In this document: in pieces, positions 16,008 to 26,216 of the stretch
Layout: each line of letters opens with the position of its first letter
Position numbering within the stretch: the stretch's first letter is position 1
Assembly (NCBI GenBank): GCA_963814865.1
Contig: CAWFEN010000009.1
Span: forward strand, 62,001-126,000
DNA from: AP-15 sp963814865
GTDB taxonomy: Bacteria > Pseudomonadota > Alphaproteobacteria > ATCC43930 > CGMCC-115725
Direction of reading: 5' to 3'
Length of the DNA stretch: 64,000 nucleotides
The notes under the pieces: model-generated
Told to the model about the DNA's origin: nothing
The model's input: the letters and a program-made list of their open reading frames with translations, nothing else
The model's database searches: none
Position numbers and translations under genes: made by a program

Positions 16008-18899
16008 TCACGACTGCGCCGAAGCGAGCAGCGTCGGGTGCGACGGCGGGTCGACGATCCTCGTGCCGCCAAAGCCGTCCGCGGAGGCGTGGAAATTGAT
16101 GGTCTTGTAATTCCCGAACATCGTCAGATCCGCGACGTGGGTGCCGTCGGTGACCCCGAGCACGCCCTGGGTCGTATTGCCCGAATAAGTGAGCTGGAAT
16201 TGGGTGCTGGTGAAGTTGATGTCGCGCAGGTCCAGCGCGTCGGTGCCGGTGCCGCCAAAGCCGTAGATCGCCCCGCCGAATTGCTGGCTGTCGATCAGCA
16301 GCAATTCGCCGCCGGTCTTGGTCGCAAAGTGGACCTGCGGAGCGTTGGTGACCTTGGTGACGGCGGCGTCGAACTGCAGGACGGTCCCCGGCTCGATGGT
16401 GAATTTGCCGTTGTTGCCGCTGACCGCGCTCTGGAACTCGATCGTGCCGGTATCGACCGTGACCGTGCCGTTATTGGTGAACAGCGGCGCGACGCGGCTG
16501 TCCCCGCTGCCGGCGGTCTTTTCCAGGGTGGCGCCGCTCAAATTGACAAAGCTCGAGGTCGCGTTGGCGCCGAGCGCAATGCCGTTGTCGTTGGTAAAAT
16601 CGTAGACGCCGCCTTTCTCGTTGCTGAAGGTGGCAACATCGAAGCTGCCGTCGCCGATCGTCAGCGGGTTCTGCTCGCTGACCGTTCCCGAATTCTGCCA
16701 TGCGACCTCGCCGCCGAGCGTGAAACTGTTCACGCCGGTATTCTTGCCGGTGGTGACGAGCGTGCCGGTGCCGTCGACAGTCGATGAGTTCTGGAAAGTG
16801 TCGGTCCCGGACAGGGTCAAGCTATTCCCACCGAGATCCAGGGTCGCGCTGTTCTGCAGAGTGAAGATGCCGGTATAGGACAGGTTCTCGCCGAGGGTGA
16901 CCAGGGTGCCGCCGTCGGAGATCAGAAAGGCCGCCGTCGAGATCGTGGCGCCGCTGGCGATCGTGTCGTTGCTGGCGCCGCCGAGCTCGAACTCGCCGGC
17001 GCCCGACACCGCTCCGGCGATGCTGTTGTAGACCCCCTCGAACTCGATGGTGCCGGCGGCCACCTTGACGGCGCCGCTGTCGGCCATATCGACGCCGACG
17101 ATGTTGTCGCCGCCGGTATTCTCCAGGATGGCGCCCGCGGAGTTGATAAAGCTCGAATTCAACGCGCTGCCGCGCGCGATGCCGCCGGTCGTGAACTCGA
17201 ACACGCCGCCCTTTTCGTTGATGAAGGTCGCGGCATTGAAGCTGCTGTCGCCGAGGGTCATCCCGCTGACATCGCCGACAGTCCCGGAATTCTGCCAATC
17301 GGCCGAGCCGCCGAGCGTGAGATTGTTGACGCTGGCGGTGCCGCCGGCCTTGGTGATCAGAACACCGCTGCCGTCGAGGGTTGCGCTCGAAAGCGTGTCG
17401 GTCCCCGACAGGGTCAGGGTGAAGCTGCCGATATCGAGAGTTGCGCTGTTCTGCAGTGTGAGGTTGTGCGCATAGTTCAAATTCTTGTTGAGCGTAACCA
17501 GGGTGAGATTGTCGGAGATGACGAAGATCGCCGTCGAGATCGCGGCAGCGCCGGAGACCGTGTTGTTGCTGCCGTCGCCGAGCTCGAACTCGCCGGCGCC
17601 GGAGACGGAACCGGCGACGGTGTTGACCGACCCGCCGAATTCGATCTCGCCGCTCGCCACCTTGATCGCGCCCTTGTCGGTCACATTGAGGCCGAGGAAG
17701 CTGTCGCCGCTGCCACCGGTTTTCTCCAGGGTGGCGCCGGCGGAATTGACGAAACTCGAACTCGCAGCGGCGCCGTGGCTGATGCCGTTGTCGTTGGTGA
17801 ACGCGTAGACCCCGCCGCTCTTATTGGTGAAGGTGGCGGCGTCGGCGCTGCTGTCGCCGATCTGGAATTGCGCGCTCTCGTCGACCGTCCCCGAATTCTG
17901 CCAACCGGCCGTACCGCCGAACGTAAAATTGCCGATGCTGATGGTGCTGCCTTTTGCAGTGACGAGCGTGCCGGTGCCGTCGATCGTCGCGCTCGAAAGC
18001 GTGTCGGTCCCCGACAGGGTCAGGCTGTTGTGTCCGCCGAGGTCGAGGATGGCGCCGATCTCCAGATCGAAAGCGCCGGCGTAACTCAGGTTTTCGCCGA
18101 GCGTGACGAGGGTGCCGCCGTCGTAGATGCCGAAGGTCCCGGCGGTGATCGTGGTACCGCTGCCGATCGTGCTGCTGCCGGCACCGATCGCGAACTGGCC
18201 GATGCCCGAGATCGCTCCGGCAAAGCTGTTGCTCGGTCCCTCGAAGAGGAGAGTGCCCGGCGCACTAACCGTGATCGTCCCGGTATCGGTTATGTCGATG
18301 GCGATCGTGCTGGTGTTGCTGCCGCCGGTTTTTTCCAGGGTTCCGGCGTTGACGAAGCTCGCCGTGGCGGCACCCTGCGCGATGCCGTAATCGCCGGCGA
18401 TATCGAAGGTGGCGCCCTTCTCGTTGTTGATCGTCGCGTCGATGCCGGTGTTGTCGCCGAGCGTGATCTGCCCGGTCTGGTTGGTGGTCGCGACATTGTT
18501 GAGCACCGTTGCGCCGCCGAGCGTGTAGTTCGCCAGCGCGATCGCCCCGGTAACGCTGAACGCGGTGTTGCCCTCGGCGGCCCCGCCGGTCAGGGTGCCG
18601 GCGCCGCTGATCGTCACCTTGCCGCCGGCGCTCAGGATGCCGCCGGTCTGGGTGAAGCCGTCGGCAAAGCTCGCCGTCGTCGTGATCGTCAGTTCGCCGC
18701 CGGACATGTCGAAACCGTCATTGCCGACGGCCAGCGAATTGACGAAATAGGTGTCGCCGCCGCTATAGCTGACGGTCAGCACATCCGCCGTCTTGATGAC
18801 GACGTTGTTGCTGCTGTTGGGAAACCCGGTGCTCCAGTTGGCCGCGCTGGTCCCCCAATCCGCACTGGCCGTGCCGACCCAGCTGTCTGTCGTGGCCAT
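16008..18899 (-). CDS. Large beta-helical repeat protein, probably surface or secreted
   Basis: 963 aa, rich in Gly, Thr, Ser and Asn with no cysteine seen. The N-terminus MATTDSWVGTASADWGT has no Sec signal. At least four imperfect repeats of about 170-190 residues follow, each with the units NEKGGVYDFTNDNGIA-like, SSFVNSAGATLEKTGGS-like, FEGxxNSxAGAVSGAGEFEL-like and SLTLSGTDTLSSATxDGTGT-like, predicting a long parallel beta-helix. The end (LTYSGNTTQGVLGVTDGTH, then FHASADGFGGTRIVDPP) resembles C-termini of alphaproteobacterial proteins exported by type I secretion, but no autotransporter barrel is visible. First gene of the four-part cassette with the C39/RHS protein; likely an adhesin or surface-layer component. 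Confidence 0.82.
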   Translation of the reverse strand: MATTDSWVGTASADWGTSAANWSTGFPNSSNNVVIKTADVLTVSYSGGDTYFVNSLAVGNDGFDMSGGELTITTTASFADGFTQTGGILSAGGKVTISGAGTLTGGAAEGNTAFSVTGAIALANYTLGGATVLNNVATTNQTGQITLGDNTGIDATINNEKGATFDIAGDYGIAQGAATASFVNAGTLEKTGGSNTSTIAIDITDTGTITVSAPGTLLFEGPSNSFAGAISGIGQFAIGAGSSTIGSGTTITAGTFGIYDGGTLVTLGENLSYAGAFDLEIGAILDLGGHNSLTLSGTDTLSSATIDGTGTLVTAKGSTISIGNFTFGGTAGWQNSGTVDESAQFQIGDSSADAATFTNKSGGVYAFTNDNGISHGAAASSSFVNSAGATLEKTGGSGDSFLGLNVTDKGAIKVASGEIEFGGSVNTVAGSVSGAGEFELGDGSNNTVSGAAAISTAIFVISDNLTLVTLNKNLNYAHNLTLQNSATLDIGSFTLTLSGTDTLSSATLDGSGVLITKAGGTASVNNLTLGGSADWQNSGTVGDVSGMTLGDSSFNAATFINEKGGVFEFTTGGIARGSALNSSFINSAGAILENTGGDNIVGVDMADSGAVKVAAGTIEFEGVYNSIAGAVSGAGEFELGGASNDTIASGATISTAAFLISDGGTLVTLGENLSYTGIFTLQNSATLDLGGNSLTLSGTDTFQNSSTVDGTGTLVTTGKNTGVNSFTLGGEVAWQNSGTVSEQNPLTIGDGSFDVATFSNEKGGVYDFTNDNGIALGANATSSFVNLSGATLEKTAGSGDSRVAPLFTNNGTVTVDTGTIEFQSAVSGNNGKFTIEPGTVLQFDAAVTKVTNAPQVHFATKTGGELLLIDSQQFGGAIYGFGGTGTDALDLRDINFTSTQFQLTYSGNTTQGVLGVTDGTHVADLTMFGNYKTINFHASADGFGGTRIVDPPSHPTLLASAQS

Positions 18900-19227
18900 C
18901 TCGATCTCCGTTCGCGACCCGCTCGGAAGGGCGGCTCATGGGGAGCGGCAGGCTCGCTCGCCATGGGCACACGTATCCAGGGGCGATCACGAGACCATCC
19001 CGTGATTGCCGGCGTTCTTAATGGTAAAGCCGCTCGTCAATACTTTAACGTAACAGATTGTTGCTCCCCTGTAAAGTGCGATTCAGGCCTTTGGCGAGTC
19101 ATCGGCCGCGGCCGACCCGCCCGCGATCGTGCTTGGTTGCGGCCCCGCCCGGCTCTACGCTGTCGTGCGAAATTATTAACTCTGCTTCTCGTTAACCCTC
19201 ATCCTAGTCGCGAAAGGATCACCAGGC
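18900..19227. other. Divergent intergenic region, repeat protein / CoA-transferase
   Basis: No gene seen. The middle (about 19010-19080) is AT-richer than its surroundings. On the minus strand TTTACA (19070-19075) and TACGTT (19047-19052) are 17 nt apart, a weak sigma-70-like pair that could drive the repeat-protein gene with a leader of about 150 nt. On the plus strand an AT-rich segment (about 19168-19195) precedes the CoA-transferase start. Both promoter assignments are tentative. Confidence 0.4.
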
Positions 19228-20379
19228 ATGGCGCAGCAAGGGCCGCTTTCCGGCATCACCATCGTCGATCTGTCCCGCATCCTGGCGGGCCCGTACTGCA
19301 CCTTGCTGATGGCCGAGCTGGGAGCGCGGGTGATCAAGGTCGAGCCGCCCCGGCAGGGCGATGATGCGCGCCAGTACGGCCCGTTCAAAAACGGCAAATC
19401 GGCCTATTTCGCCTCGGTCAACCGCGGCAAGGAGTCGATCGCGCTCGACCTCAAATCGCCCGCCGGCCGCGATATTTTCGCGCGCCTCCTCGACACCGCC
19501 GATGCGCTTGTCGAGAACTTCCGGCCAGGCACGATGGAAAAGCTCGGCTATGGCTGGGAGACCCTCCATCCGCGCTATCCGCGCCTTGTCTATGCCGCCG
19601 CCTCGGGCTTCGGCCACAGCGGCCCCTACTCGCACTACCCGGCCTATGACATGGTGGTGCAGGGGCTCGGCGGGGTCATGAGCATCACCGGCCATCCCGG
19701 CATGCCGCTGACCCGCATCGGCACCTCGATCGGCGATCTGGGCGGCGGCCTCTTCACCGCGATCGCGCTCAATGCGGCATTGCTGCATCGCGAGCGCACC
19801 GGCGAGGCGACCAAGATCGACGTTTCGCTGTTCGATTGCCAGCTGGCGCTGCTCGAAAACGCGATCATGCGCTACACGACGACCGGCGAGATCCCTGGGC
19901 CGATGGGCGCCCGCCATCCCTCGATCACCCCGTTCGAGGCCTTTGCCACCGGCGACGGCGACATCATCATCGCCGCCGGCAATGACGGGCTCTTCGTCAA
20001 GCTCGCCGAGGCGCTCGGCCGTCCGGACCTCGCCGGCAACCCGCTCTATACGACGAACGCGCTGCGCAACCAGCACCAGCCGGCGCTCAAGGCCGCGATC
20101 GAGGACGTGTTGCGCGGTGCCGGCACCGCGCATTGGATCGAATTGCTCGAGGCGGCCGGGGTGCCGTGCGGCCCGGTCAACAATGTCGCGCAGGCGCTGG
20201 CCCATCCGCAGACCGCGGCGCGCAACATGCTGATCTCGGTCGACGACCCGGTGACCGGGCCGTTGACGCTGGCCGGCAACCCGATGAAGCTGTCGGGCTT
20301 CGCCGACCCGCCGACGCGGGCTCCCGCTCCCGATCTCGACGCCGACCGCGACCATATCCTGCGCGAGCTCGGGCTCTGA
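19228..20379 (+). CDS. CaiB/BaiF family III CoA-transferase
   Basis: 383-aa class III CoA-transferase, which moves CoA between acyl-CoA and a free carboxylate through an aspartyl-CoA anhydride. The family start (LSGITIVDLSRILAGPYCT) and KVEPPRQGD are present, and Asp170 in GTSIGDLGGGL is in the catalytic position. Length is typical. The gene is followed 25 nt later by the penicillin-acylase-type gene and then threonine ammonia-lyase on the same strand, perhaps one transcript. A second, different member of the family is at 40263. The acyl substrate is not predictable. Confidence 0.92.
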   Translation: MAQQGPLSGITIVDLSRILAGPYCTLLMAELGARVIKVEPPRQGDDARQYGPFKNGKSAYFASVNRGKESIALDLKSPAGRDIFARLLDTADALVENFRPGTMEKLGYGWETLHPRYPRLVYAAASGFGHSGPYSHYPAYDMVVQGLGGVMSITGHPGMPLTRIGTSIGDLGGGLFTAIALNAALLHRERTGEATKIDVSLFDCQLALLENAIMRYTTTGEIPGPMGARHPSITPFEAFATGDGDIIIAAGNDGLFVKLAEALGRPDLAGNPLYTTNALRNQHQPALKAAIEDVLRGAGTAHWIELLEAAGVPCGPVNNVAQALAHPQTAARNMLISVDDPVTGPLTLAGNPMKLSGFADPPTRAPAPDLDADRDHILRELGL

Positions 20380-20404
20380 TCGGCGCCGCGGGCCTCATGC
20401 CCGG

Positions 20405-22751
20405 ATGATCCGCCGCCTCATTGCCGGCTTTGCCGCATTGCTGCTGGTGATTGCCGGCGGGTTCTATCTCTACCTGCTGTCGTCGCTGCCGCAGACCCGC
20501 GGGCACCTCGTCCTGCACGGGCCCAAGGCCGAGATCCGGATCGAGCGCGACGCCGACGGCATCCCGCTGATCACTGCGCGCGACGATGACGACGCCGCCT
20601 TCGGTCTCGGCTTTGTCCATGCCCAGGACCGGCTGTTTCAGATGGAGCTGGCGCGGCGCTATGCGGCGGGGCGGCTCGCCGAGATCTTCGGGCCGGAGGC
20701 GCTGCCGGCCGACCGGGAGATGCGCGTGCTCGGCCTCTATCGCGCGGCTGCGGCCGCGATCCCGTTCCTGTCGCCGCAAATGAACCGGGTGCTCGACGCC
20801 TATGCGGCCGGGGTCAATGCCTTTATCGCCTCGCGCCGCGGCGCGAGGCCGCCCGAATTCCTGCTGCTGCGCTTTGCGCCCGAGCCGTGGCGCGCGGCCG
20901 ACAGCCTCGCCTGGGGCAAGCTGATGGCGTTGCGGCTCGACGGCAACTTTCGCGGCGAATTGCTGCGCGCGCAGATGGCGCGCTCGATCCCGGCCGCCGA
21001 CCTCGCCTTTCTCTATCCGGAATACCCGGCAGACGCGCCGACGACGTTGGCGCAGATGCTGCCGATCTATCGCCGATTAGGGCTCGGCCGGCTCTACGGC
21101 GCGCTGCCGCCGGCGGTGGGGCCGATCTATGCCTCGAACAACTGGGTCGTCGACGGCAGGCACAGCGCCAGCGGCAAGCCGCTTCTGGCCAACGATCCGC
21201 ATCTCGAGCTCGCCGCGCCCGGCCCCTGGTACCTCGCCCGGCTGAAGACGCCGGAAGGCGAGATCGCCGGGGCGACCGCCGCCGGGGTTCCGGTCGTCGT
21301 GATCGGCCACAACGCGCATATCGCCTGGGGGTTCACGACGACGACCAGCGATGTCGAGGATCTGTTCGTCGAGAAGGTCGATCCCGCCGATCCCGCCCGC
21401 TATCTGACGCCGCAGGGCAGCGCGCCTTTTATCGTGCGGCGGGAGAAAATCCTCGTGCGCGGCGCAGCCCCGGTCGACATCACCGTGCGCGCGACCCGGC
21501 ACGGGCCGGTGCTGTCCGACGTGCTGCCGCCGGGCACCGCCGATCCGGGCTATGTGCTGGCGCTGTCCGCCACCCTTCTCGTGCCGCAGGACCGCAGCGC
21601 CGAGGCGCTGTGGGAAGCCGGCCACGCCACCGACTGGCCGAGCTTCCACGCGGCCTGGCGCAACTTCGTCGGACCGCCGCAGAACGTCGTCTACGCCGAT
21701 GATGCCGGCACGATCGGGTTCATCGCGCCGGGGCTGGTGCCGATCCGCCGCAGCGGCGACGGCTGGATGCCGGCGCCGGGCTGGACCGGCGACCACGACT
21801 GGCAGGGCTTTATCCCGTTCGACGCGCTGCCCAGCGCGGTCAACCCATCGATCGGGGCATTTCATCAGCGCCAACAACAAGATCGTGCCCGACACCTACC
21901 CCTATTTTCTGAGCCGCGACTGGGACCTGCCGAACCGCGCCGAGCGCATCGCGGCGCTGCTCGAAGCACACCCGGTGCAGGCTCCGGCGTCGAGCGCCGC
22001 GATCCAGGCCGACACCTTCTCGCTGATGGCGCAGCGCCTGGTCCCGCTGATGACCCGGATCGCTCCCGCCGACGCAGCCTCGCGTGCAGCGATCCGCCGC
22101 CTGCAACACTGGAACTTCCACATGGACCGCGGCGAGGTCGCGCCATTGCTGTTCACCGCCTGGCTGCGCGAATTCAGCCGCGCGATCCTGTTCGGCCGCT
22201 TCGGCGACACCATCGTTAACTACTGGAACCTGAAGCCGCAGGTCATCGAGGCGGTATTGACGGCGCGGCCGGATTGGTGCGACGACCCGAAGCGGCCGGG
22301 GAGCGAGACCTGCGCGTCCCGGCTCGCGCAATCATTGACCAGGGCGCTCACCTTGCTGCGCCAGGCCTATGGGGACGACATGACGCAATGGCAGTGGGGG
22401 CGGGCGCATGTCGCGCTCTTTGCCAACCCGGTCTTCAGCCGCATTCCGGTCCTGCGCAACTGGGTCGACCCGTCGATCGCGACCTCGGGCGGCTACGACA
22501 CGCTCGACCGCGGCCCCAGCAACATCCGCGACGGCGGCGCGCCGTTCCGGCAGACCTTCGGCGCCGGGCTGCGCATCATCACCGATCTCGCCGCGCCCGA
22601 GGCTGCGCGCATGATCGTCGTCCCCGGCCAGTCCGGCAATCCGCTGTCGCGCCATTTCGCCGATCTGCTGCGGCGCTGGCGCGATTTCGGCTGGCTGGTG
22701 CCCGGCCGCGCCGCCGCCGTGTCCACCCTCACCCTGGCGCCCGAGAAATGA
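20405..22751 (+). CDS. Penicillin acylase family protein (frameshifted)
   Basis: Ntn-hydrolase of the penicillin/homoserine-lactone acylase family. An N-terminal membrane or signal helix (residues 4-25) precedes the alpha chain. The autocatalytic N-terminal nucleophile of the beta chain is Ser244 in YASNNWVVDGRHSASG, followed by LLANDPHLEL. The frame set by the start ends at 22219, but the true C-terminus (FISANNKIVPDTYPYFLSRD onward to 22751) is in the +1 frame. The switch lies within 21845-21866; removing one base restores NPSSGHFISANNK and a 781-aa protein. So the gene is either a pseudogene or carries a consensus error. Its stop overlaps the next start (ATGA). Substrate unknown; amides or acyl-homoserine lactones are family options. 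Confidence 0.87.
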
Positions 22752-23989
22752 CGGATCTCCCGGTGACGATCGGCGACATTCGCGCGGCGGCCACGGCAAT
22801 CGCCGGGGCGGTCGCGCGCACCCCCACGGTAGCCGCGCCTGCCCTGTTCGAGCTCGCCGGCGCCGAGATCTACCTAAAGCTCGAAACCCTGCATCGCACC
22901 GGCTCGTTCAAGGAACGCGGCGCGCTGAACAAGCTGCTGAGCCTGACCCCGGCGCAGCGCCGCGCCGGCGTCGTCGCGATGTCCGCCGGCAACCACGCCC
23001 AGGGCGTCGCCTACCATGCCCGGCGGCTCGGGATCCGGGCGACGATCGTGATGCCGGAAGGCACCCCCTTCATCAAGATCGAGCATACCGAAGCCTTCGG
23101 CGCCGAGGTCGTGCTGAGGGGCAACAGCCTCGTCGCGGCGCGCGAAGCGGCCCAGACGCTCGCCGCAGAGAACGGGCTCACCTTCGTCCATCCCTACGAC
23201 GATCCCGCGGTCATTGCCGGCCAGGGGACAATCGCCCTCGAGCTTCTCGCCGACCGGCCCGACCTCGATACGATCGTCGTGCCGATCGGCGGCGGCGGAT
23301 TGATTTCCGGGATCGCAATCGCTGCCAAGGCGCTCGATCCGCGGCTCGAGATCATCGGCGTGCAGTCAGCACTCTATCCGTCGATGCACCGCCTGATGGC
23401 GGGCACGGCGCCGGGCCCGGCCGCCGAGGCGGCGACGCTCGCCGACGGGATCGCGGTCAAGGAGCCCGGCCTGCTGACGCGCCGCATCGTCGAGGCGCTG
23501 GTTGCCGACATCCTGCTGGCCGACGAGGCGATGCTCGAAACCGCGATCGTCACCCTGTTCGAGCGGCAAAAGCTGGTGGTCGAGGGAGCGGGCGCATCCG
23601 CCGTGGCGGCCGTGCTCGCGGCGCCGGCGCGGTTTGCCGGCAAGCGGGTCGGGATCGTCGTCTCGGGCGGCAATATCGATGCCCGCCTGCTCGCCTCGAT
23701 CCTGATGCGCGGCCTGGTGCATGAGGGCCGCCTGGTGCGGCTGCGGGCCGAGCTTCCCGACGTGCCGGGCGCGCTCTCCCGCATCTCCGGGATCATCGGC
23801 AAGCACGCCGGCAACATCGTCGAAGTCCATCACCAGCGACTGTTCCACGACACCTCGGTCAAGCGCGCCGAGCTCGACGTCGTCGTCGAAACCCAGAACC
23901 GCCGCCATGTCGATGCACTGATCGCGGCGCTCAACGCCGCCGGCTTCCCGACCCGGCTGCTGCTGGGCGCGGCCGACGACGCCGGCTAG
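22748..23989 (+). CDS. ilvA: Threonine ammonia-lyase (threonine dehydratase)
   Basis: 413-aa PLP enzyme converting threonine to 2-oxobutanoate and ammonia. The PLP lysine is Lys55 in GSFKERGALNK; the phosphate-binding glycine loop reads VPIGGGGLISG. The C-terminus (from about 330, LVRLRAELPDVPGALSRISG) is a single ACT-like domain, as in the shorter allosteric or catabolic form rather than the two-ACT biosynthetic form of E. coli. The ATG at 22748 overlaps the upstream stop by four bases, so it is translationally coupled to the acylase gene. The alternative reading is a serine/threonine dehydratase of catabolic use (tdcB-like). Confidence 0.9.
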   Translation: MTDLPVTIGDIRAAATAIAGAVARTPTVAAPALFELAGAEIYLKLETLHRTGSFKERGALNKLLSLTPAQRRAGVVAMSAGNHAQGVAYHARRLGIRATIVMPEGTPFIKIEHTEAFGAEVVLRGNSLVAAREAAQTLAAENGLTFVHPYDDPAVIAGQGTIALELLADRPDLDTIVVPIGGGGLISGIAIAAKALDPRLEIIGVQSALYPSMHRLMAGTAPGPAAEAATLADGIAVKEPGLLTRRIVEALVADILLADEAMLETAIVTLFERQKLVVEGAGASAVAAVLAAPARFAGKRVGIVVSGGNIDARLLASILMRGLVHEGRLVRLRAELPDVPGALSRISGIIGKHAGNIVEVHHQRLFHDTSVKRAELDVVVETQNRRHVDALIAALNAAGFPTRLLLGAADDAG

Positions 23990-24276
23990 CCCGCACCCTC
24001 GACCAGGACCAGCCGGCCGCGCGAGGCGGCCTGCCGGATCTTCAGCGCCGATTGATATTCATCGGAACGATACCAGCGGCGCGCCGTCTCGGCGTCCGGG
24101 AACTCGATGACGACGATCCGCTCCGGCTCGGCGGTGCCCTCGAGCAGGTCGGCCTCGCCGCCGCGCACCAGGAAGCGGCCGCCGAAGCGCGCGATGCTGG
24201 CGGCCGCCAGCGGGCGGTAAGGCTCGTATGCGGCAGGGTCGGTCACTTGGACTTCGGCGATGATGTAAGCGGGCAT
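23986..24276 (-). CDS. DUF1330 domain protein
   Basis: 96-aa dimeric alpha/beta-barrel (ferredoxin-like) protein of the DUF1330 family, with the hallmark MPAYIIAEVQVTDPAAYEPY and, later, RIVVIEFPDAETARRWYRSD. Function in the family is unknown. A longer in-frame extension to 24405 is Arg-rich and lacks family similarity, so the ATG at 24276 is chosen. It converges with ilvA, the two stop codons overlapping by four bases in a shared CTAG. Confidence 0.88.
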   Translation of the reverse strand: MPAYIIAEVQVTDPAAYEPYRPLAAASIARFGGRFLVRGGEADLLEGTAEPERIVVIEFPDAETARRWYRSDEYQSALKIRQAASRGRLVLVEGAG

Positions 24277-24432
24277 CGAACCCTTGCTCCCGTGTCGTCT
24301 CGCGCCAGGCCTGATCATATCACGGCGCAGGCCGGCCCGCCGGCTTGCTTTGGCCGCTGCGCCGCCCACATGCTGCGCGTCGATCGGCGATGCGGCGTTT
24401 TCCATGACCGCCGGGCCCGGTTTTTTCGTAGG

Positions 24433-24566
24433 TCCGGACCGCGCTGTTCTACGTCACCGTCGCCATGACCTGCTCGCTGATCCTGCTGGTCGCGCTGTTC
24501 AACCGGCGCCGGCGCACCCTGCACGATTTCCTCTCGGGCGCGGTGATGGTGCGCACCCTGCCTTGA
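24433..24566 (+). pseudogene. C-terminal remnant of an RDD-family membrane protein
   Basis: A 43-codon stretch ending at TGA (24564-24566) encodes a membrane helix and a tail reading ILLVALFNRRRRTLHDFLSG. The NRRRRTLHD-L-G pattern is the usual end of RDD domains. In the same frame an in-phase TAG lies just upstream and no other RDD helix is found, so only the 3' end of a gene remains. It lies between DUF1330 and an MFS gene, pointing to deletion of the rest. An internal ATG at 24464 could start a 34-aa peptide, which I consider unlikely to be functional. Confidence 0.6.
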
Positions 24567-24581
24567 GCGCAGGAGGCCTCC

Positions 24582-25922
24582 TCAAACGAGATCCGGCAGC
24601 GGTTTCCCGTTGGTCTCGGGCAGGAACGGCGCGGCCACGACGCCGACAATGAAGAAGAGGCCGACGATCGTCGCCGCCGCGCCATAGCCGCCGAGGCCGA
24701 CGATCAGGGTGCCGGCGACCAGCGGACCGATCGAGGAGATCCAGCGCGGCGCGTTGAAGCAGAAGGCGACCGCGGTGCCGCGCATTCGCGTCGGGAACAG
24801 CTCGGGCAGCCAGACCGGCGCCCAGGCCCAGATGCCGCCGGTGAAAAAGCCGAAGACCGCGACCGCGGCGAGCAATGCCCCCATGCCCTGGGCCCACAGA
24901 TAGACGACCGGCGTCAGGATCAGGCACATCGCGTAATACAGCATCGCGGTCGGCTTGCGGCCGATCGCGTCGGAGAGGAAGCCGAGGGCGATGAAGCCGA
25001 AGATGGCGACCCCGGTGCCGAGCAGCCCGGCCACCGCGGCGTAATGCGGCGCCGACAGCCCCGCCTTGGCCGCGACCGAGCCGACATAGGTCGGGACGAA
25101 GGTGGCGACGCCCCAGAAGCCGAAGGTGACCGAGAGCATCATCAGGAACGCGCAGATCAGCCGCGGGCGGACGCTGCGGTCGAGAAACATGTCGGCAACC
25201 GTGAACCGCGTCAGCGCCGCCGCTTCGCCGTGCAGCGCCGCCCCGCCGCGCCGCTGCTCCTGGGCCGCACGGCGGCGTTCGTTCGCATCCTCCCAGCGCG
25301 CCAATTCGGGCATGCCGCGCCAGATCCACAACACCAGCAGGGCCGGCAACACCCCGACCAGGTACATGAAGCGCCAGGAATGGGGTCCCCAGCCACCGAT
25401 CAGCAGCCACACGCCGGAGGCGATGAAGCTGCCGATCCCGGCGCCGCTCTGCAGCAGCCCGCCGCCCTTGCCGCGGGCGTGGTCCGGCCACAATTCGGAG
25501 ACGATCGAAGCGCCGGTCGCCCATTCCGAGCCGATCCCGACACCGACCAGGAACCGCAGAATCGCAAACAACTCCCAGTTCCAGGCAATGGCGCTGAGCC
25601 CGGTGGTCAGCGAATAGGCGAGGATCGCCAGCATCATCGTCCGCTTGCGGCCGATATAATCGGCGATGATGCCGCCGATCACGCCGCCCGTCGCCCAGCC
25701 GAACACCGTGGTCGCGAGAACGTAGCCGGCATAGCGCGGGATGGCCGCGTATTGCGCCGGTTCGAGCAGCTGGTGCAGCGCGAACCCGACCGTCAGAAAC
25801 AGCGCGTAGATCTCGAACCCGTCGAACAACCACGCCAGATTCGAGGCGGCCAGCACCCGCCACTGTTCGCGATTGAGGGTGCGGTACCAGGGAACAGACG
25901 CGACGATGGCTTCCTGATGCAT
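24582..25922 (-). CDS. MFS transporter (aromatic-acid/sialate symporter type)
   Basis: 446-aa twelve-helix permease. The first helix bears the LFDGFEIYALFL motif, which resembles the D-G-x-D/E signature of the AAHS group, and loop 2-3 reads GGIIADYIGRKRTMM, with LSDAIGRKPTAM in the second half. The N-terminal VPWYRTLNREQWRVL is typical of the sub-group. It is transcribed away from another MFS gene at 26217, with 294 nt between; I see no clear operator there. Substrate probably an organic anion. Confidence 0.88.
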   Translation of the reverse strand: MHQEAIVASVPWYRTLNREQWRVLAASNLAWLFDGFEIYALFLTVGFALHQLLEPAQYAAIPRYAGYVLATTVFGWATGGVIGGIIADYIGRKRTMMLAILAYSLTTGLSAIAWNWELFAILRFLVGVGIGSEWATGASIVSELWPDHARGKGGGLLQSGAGIGSFIASGVWLLIGGWGPHSWRFMYLVGVLPALLVLWIWRGMPELARWEDANERRRAAQEQRRGGAALHGEAAALTRFTVADMFLDRSVRPRLICAFLMMLSVTFGFWGVATFVPTYVGSVAAKAGLSAPHYAAVAGLLGTGVAIFGFIALGFLSDAIGRKPTAMLYYAMCLILTPVVYLWAQGMGALLAAVAVFGFFTGGIWAWAPVWLPELFPTRMRGTAVAFCFNAPRWISSIGPLVAGTLIVGLGGYGAAATIVGLFFIVGVVAAPFLPETNGKPLPDLV

Positions 25923-26216
25923 GCCGTGCTCCTGTTCAAACGGGCGGTCCGTGCGACCCCACGTTTTTTTGACGCGCCGGTTCTCCCGCGGTGCGTTTAG
26001 GCCAAATCGTAATATCGCGCCGATGCCAAGTCAAACCGACGCCCACCTCCCATTTTGGCGCCCCGCCGGGCAAGCTCCCGCGCCCGCGGCCTCTCGCGCA
26101 TTCCGGCAGGATGCGCCAAGAAATCGAGCAGGTCGCGTCATCGCCTTCAGCCCTCCTCTAGCCCCGGATTCGCGCTAGATTGCCGCCAATAATCCGGCGG
26201 CGGGAGGGCGAGCGCC

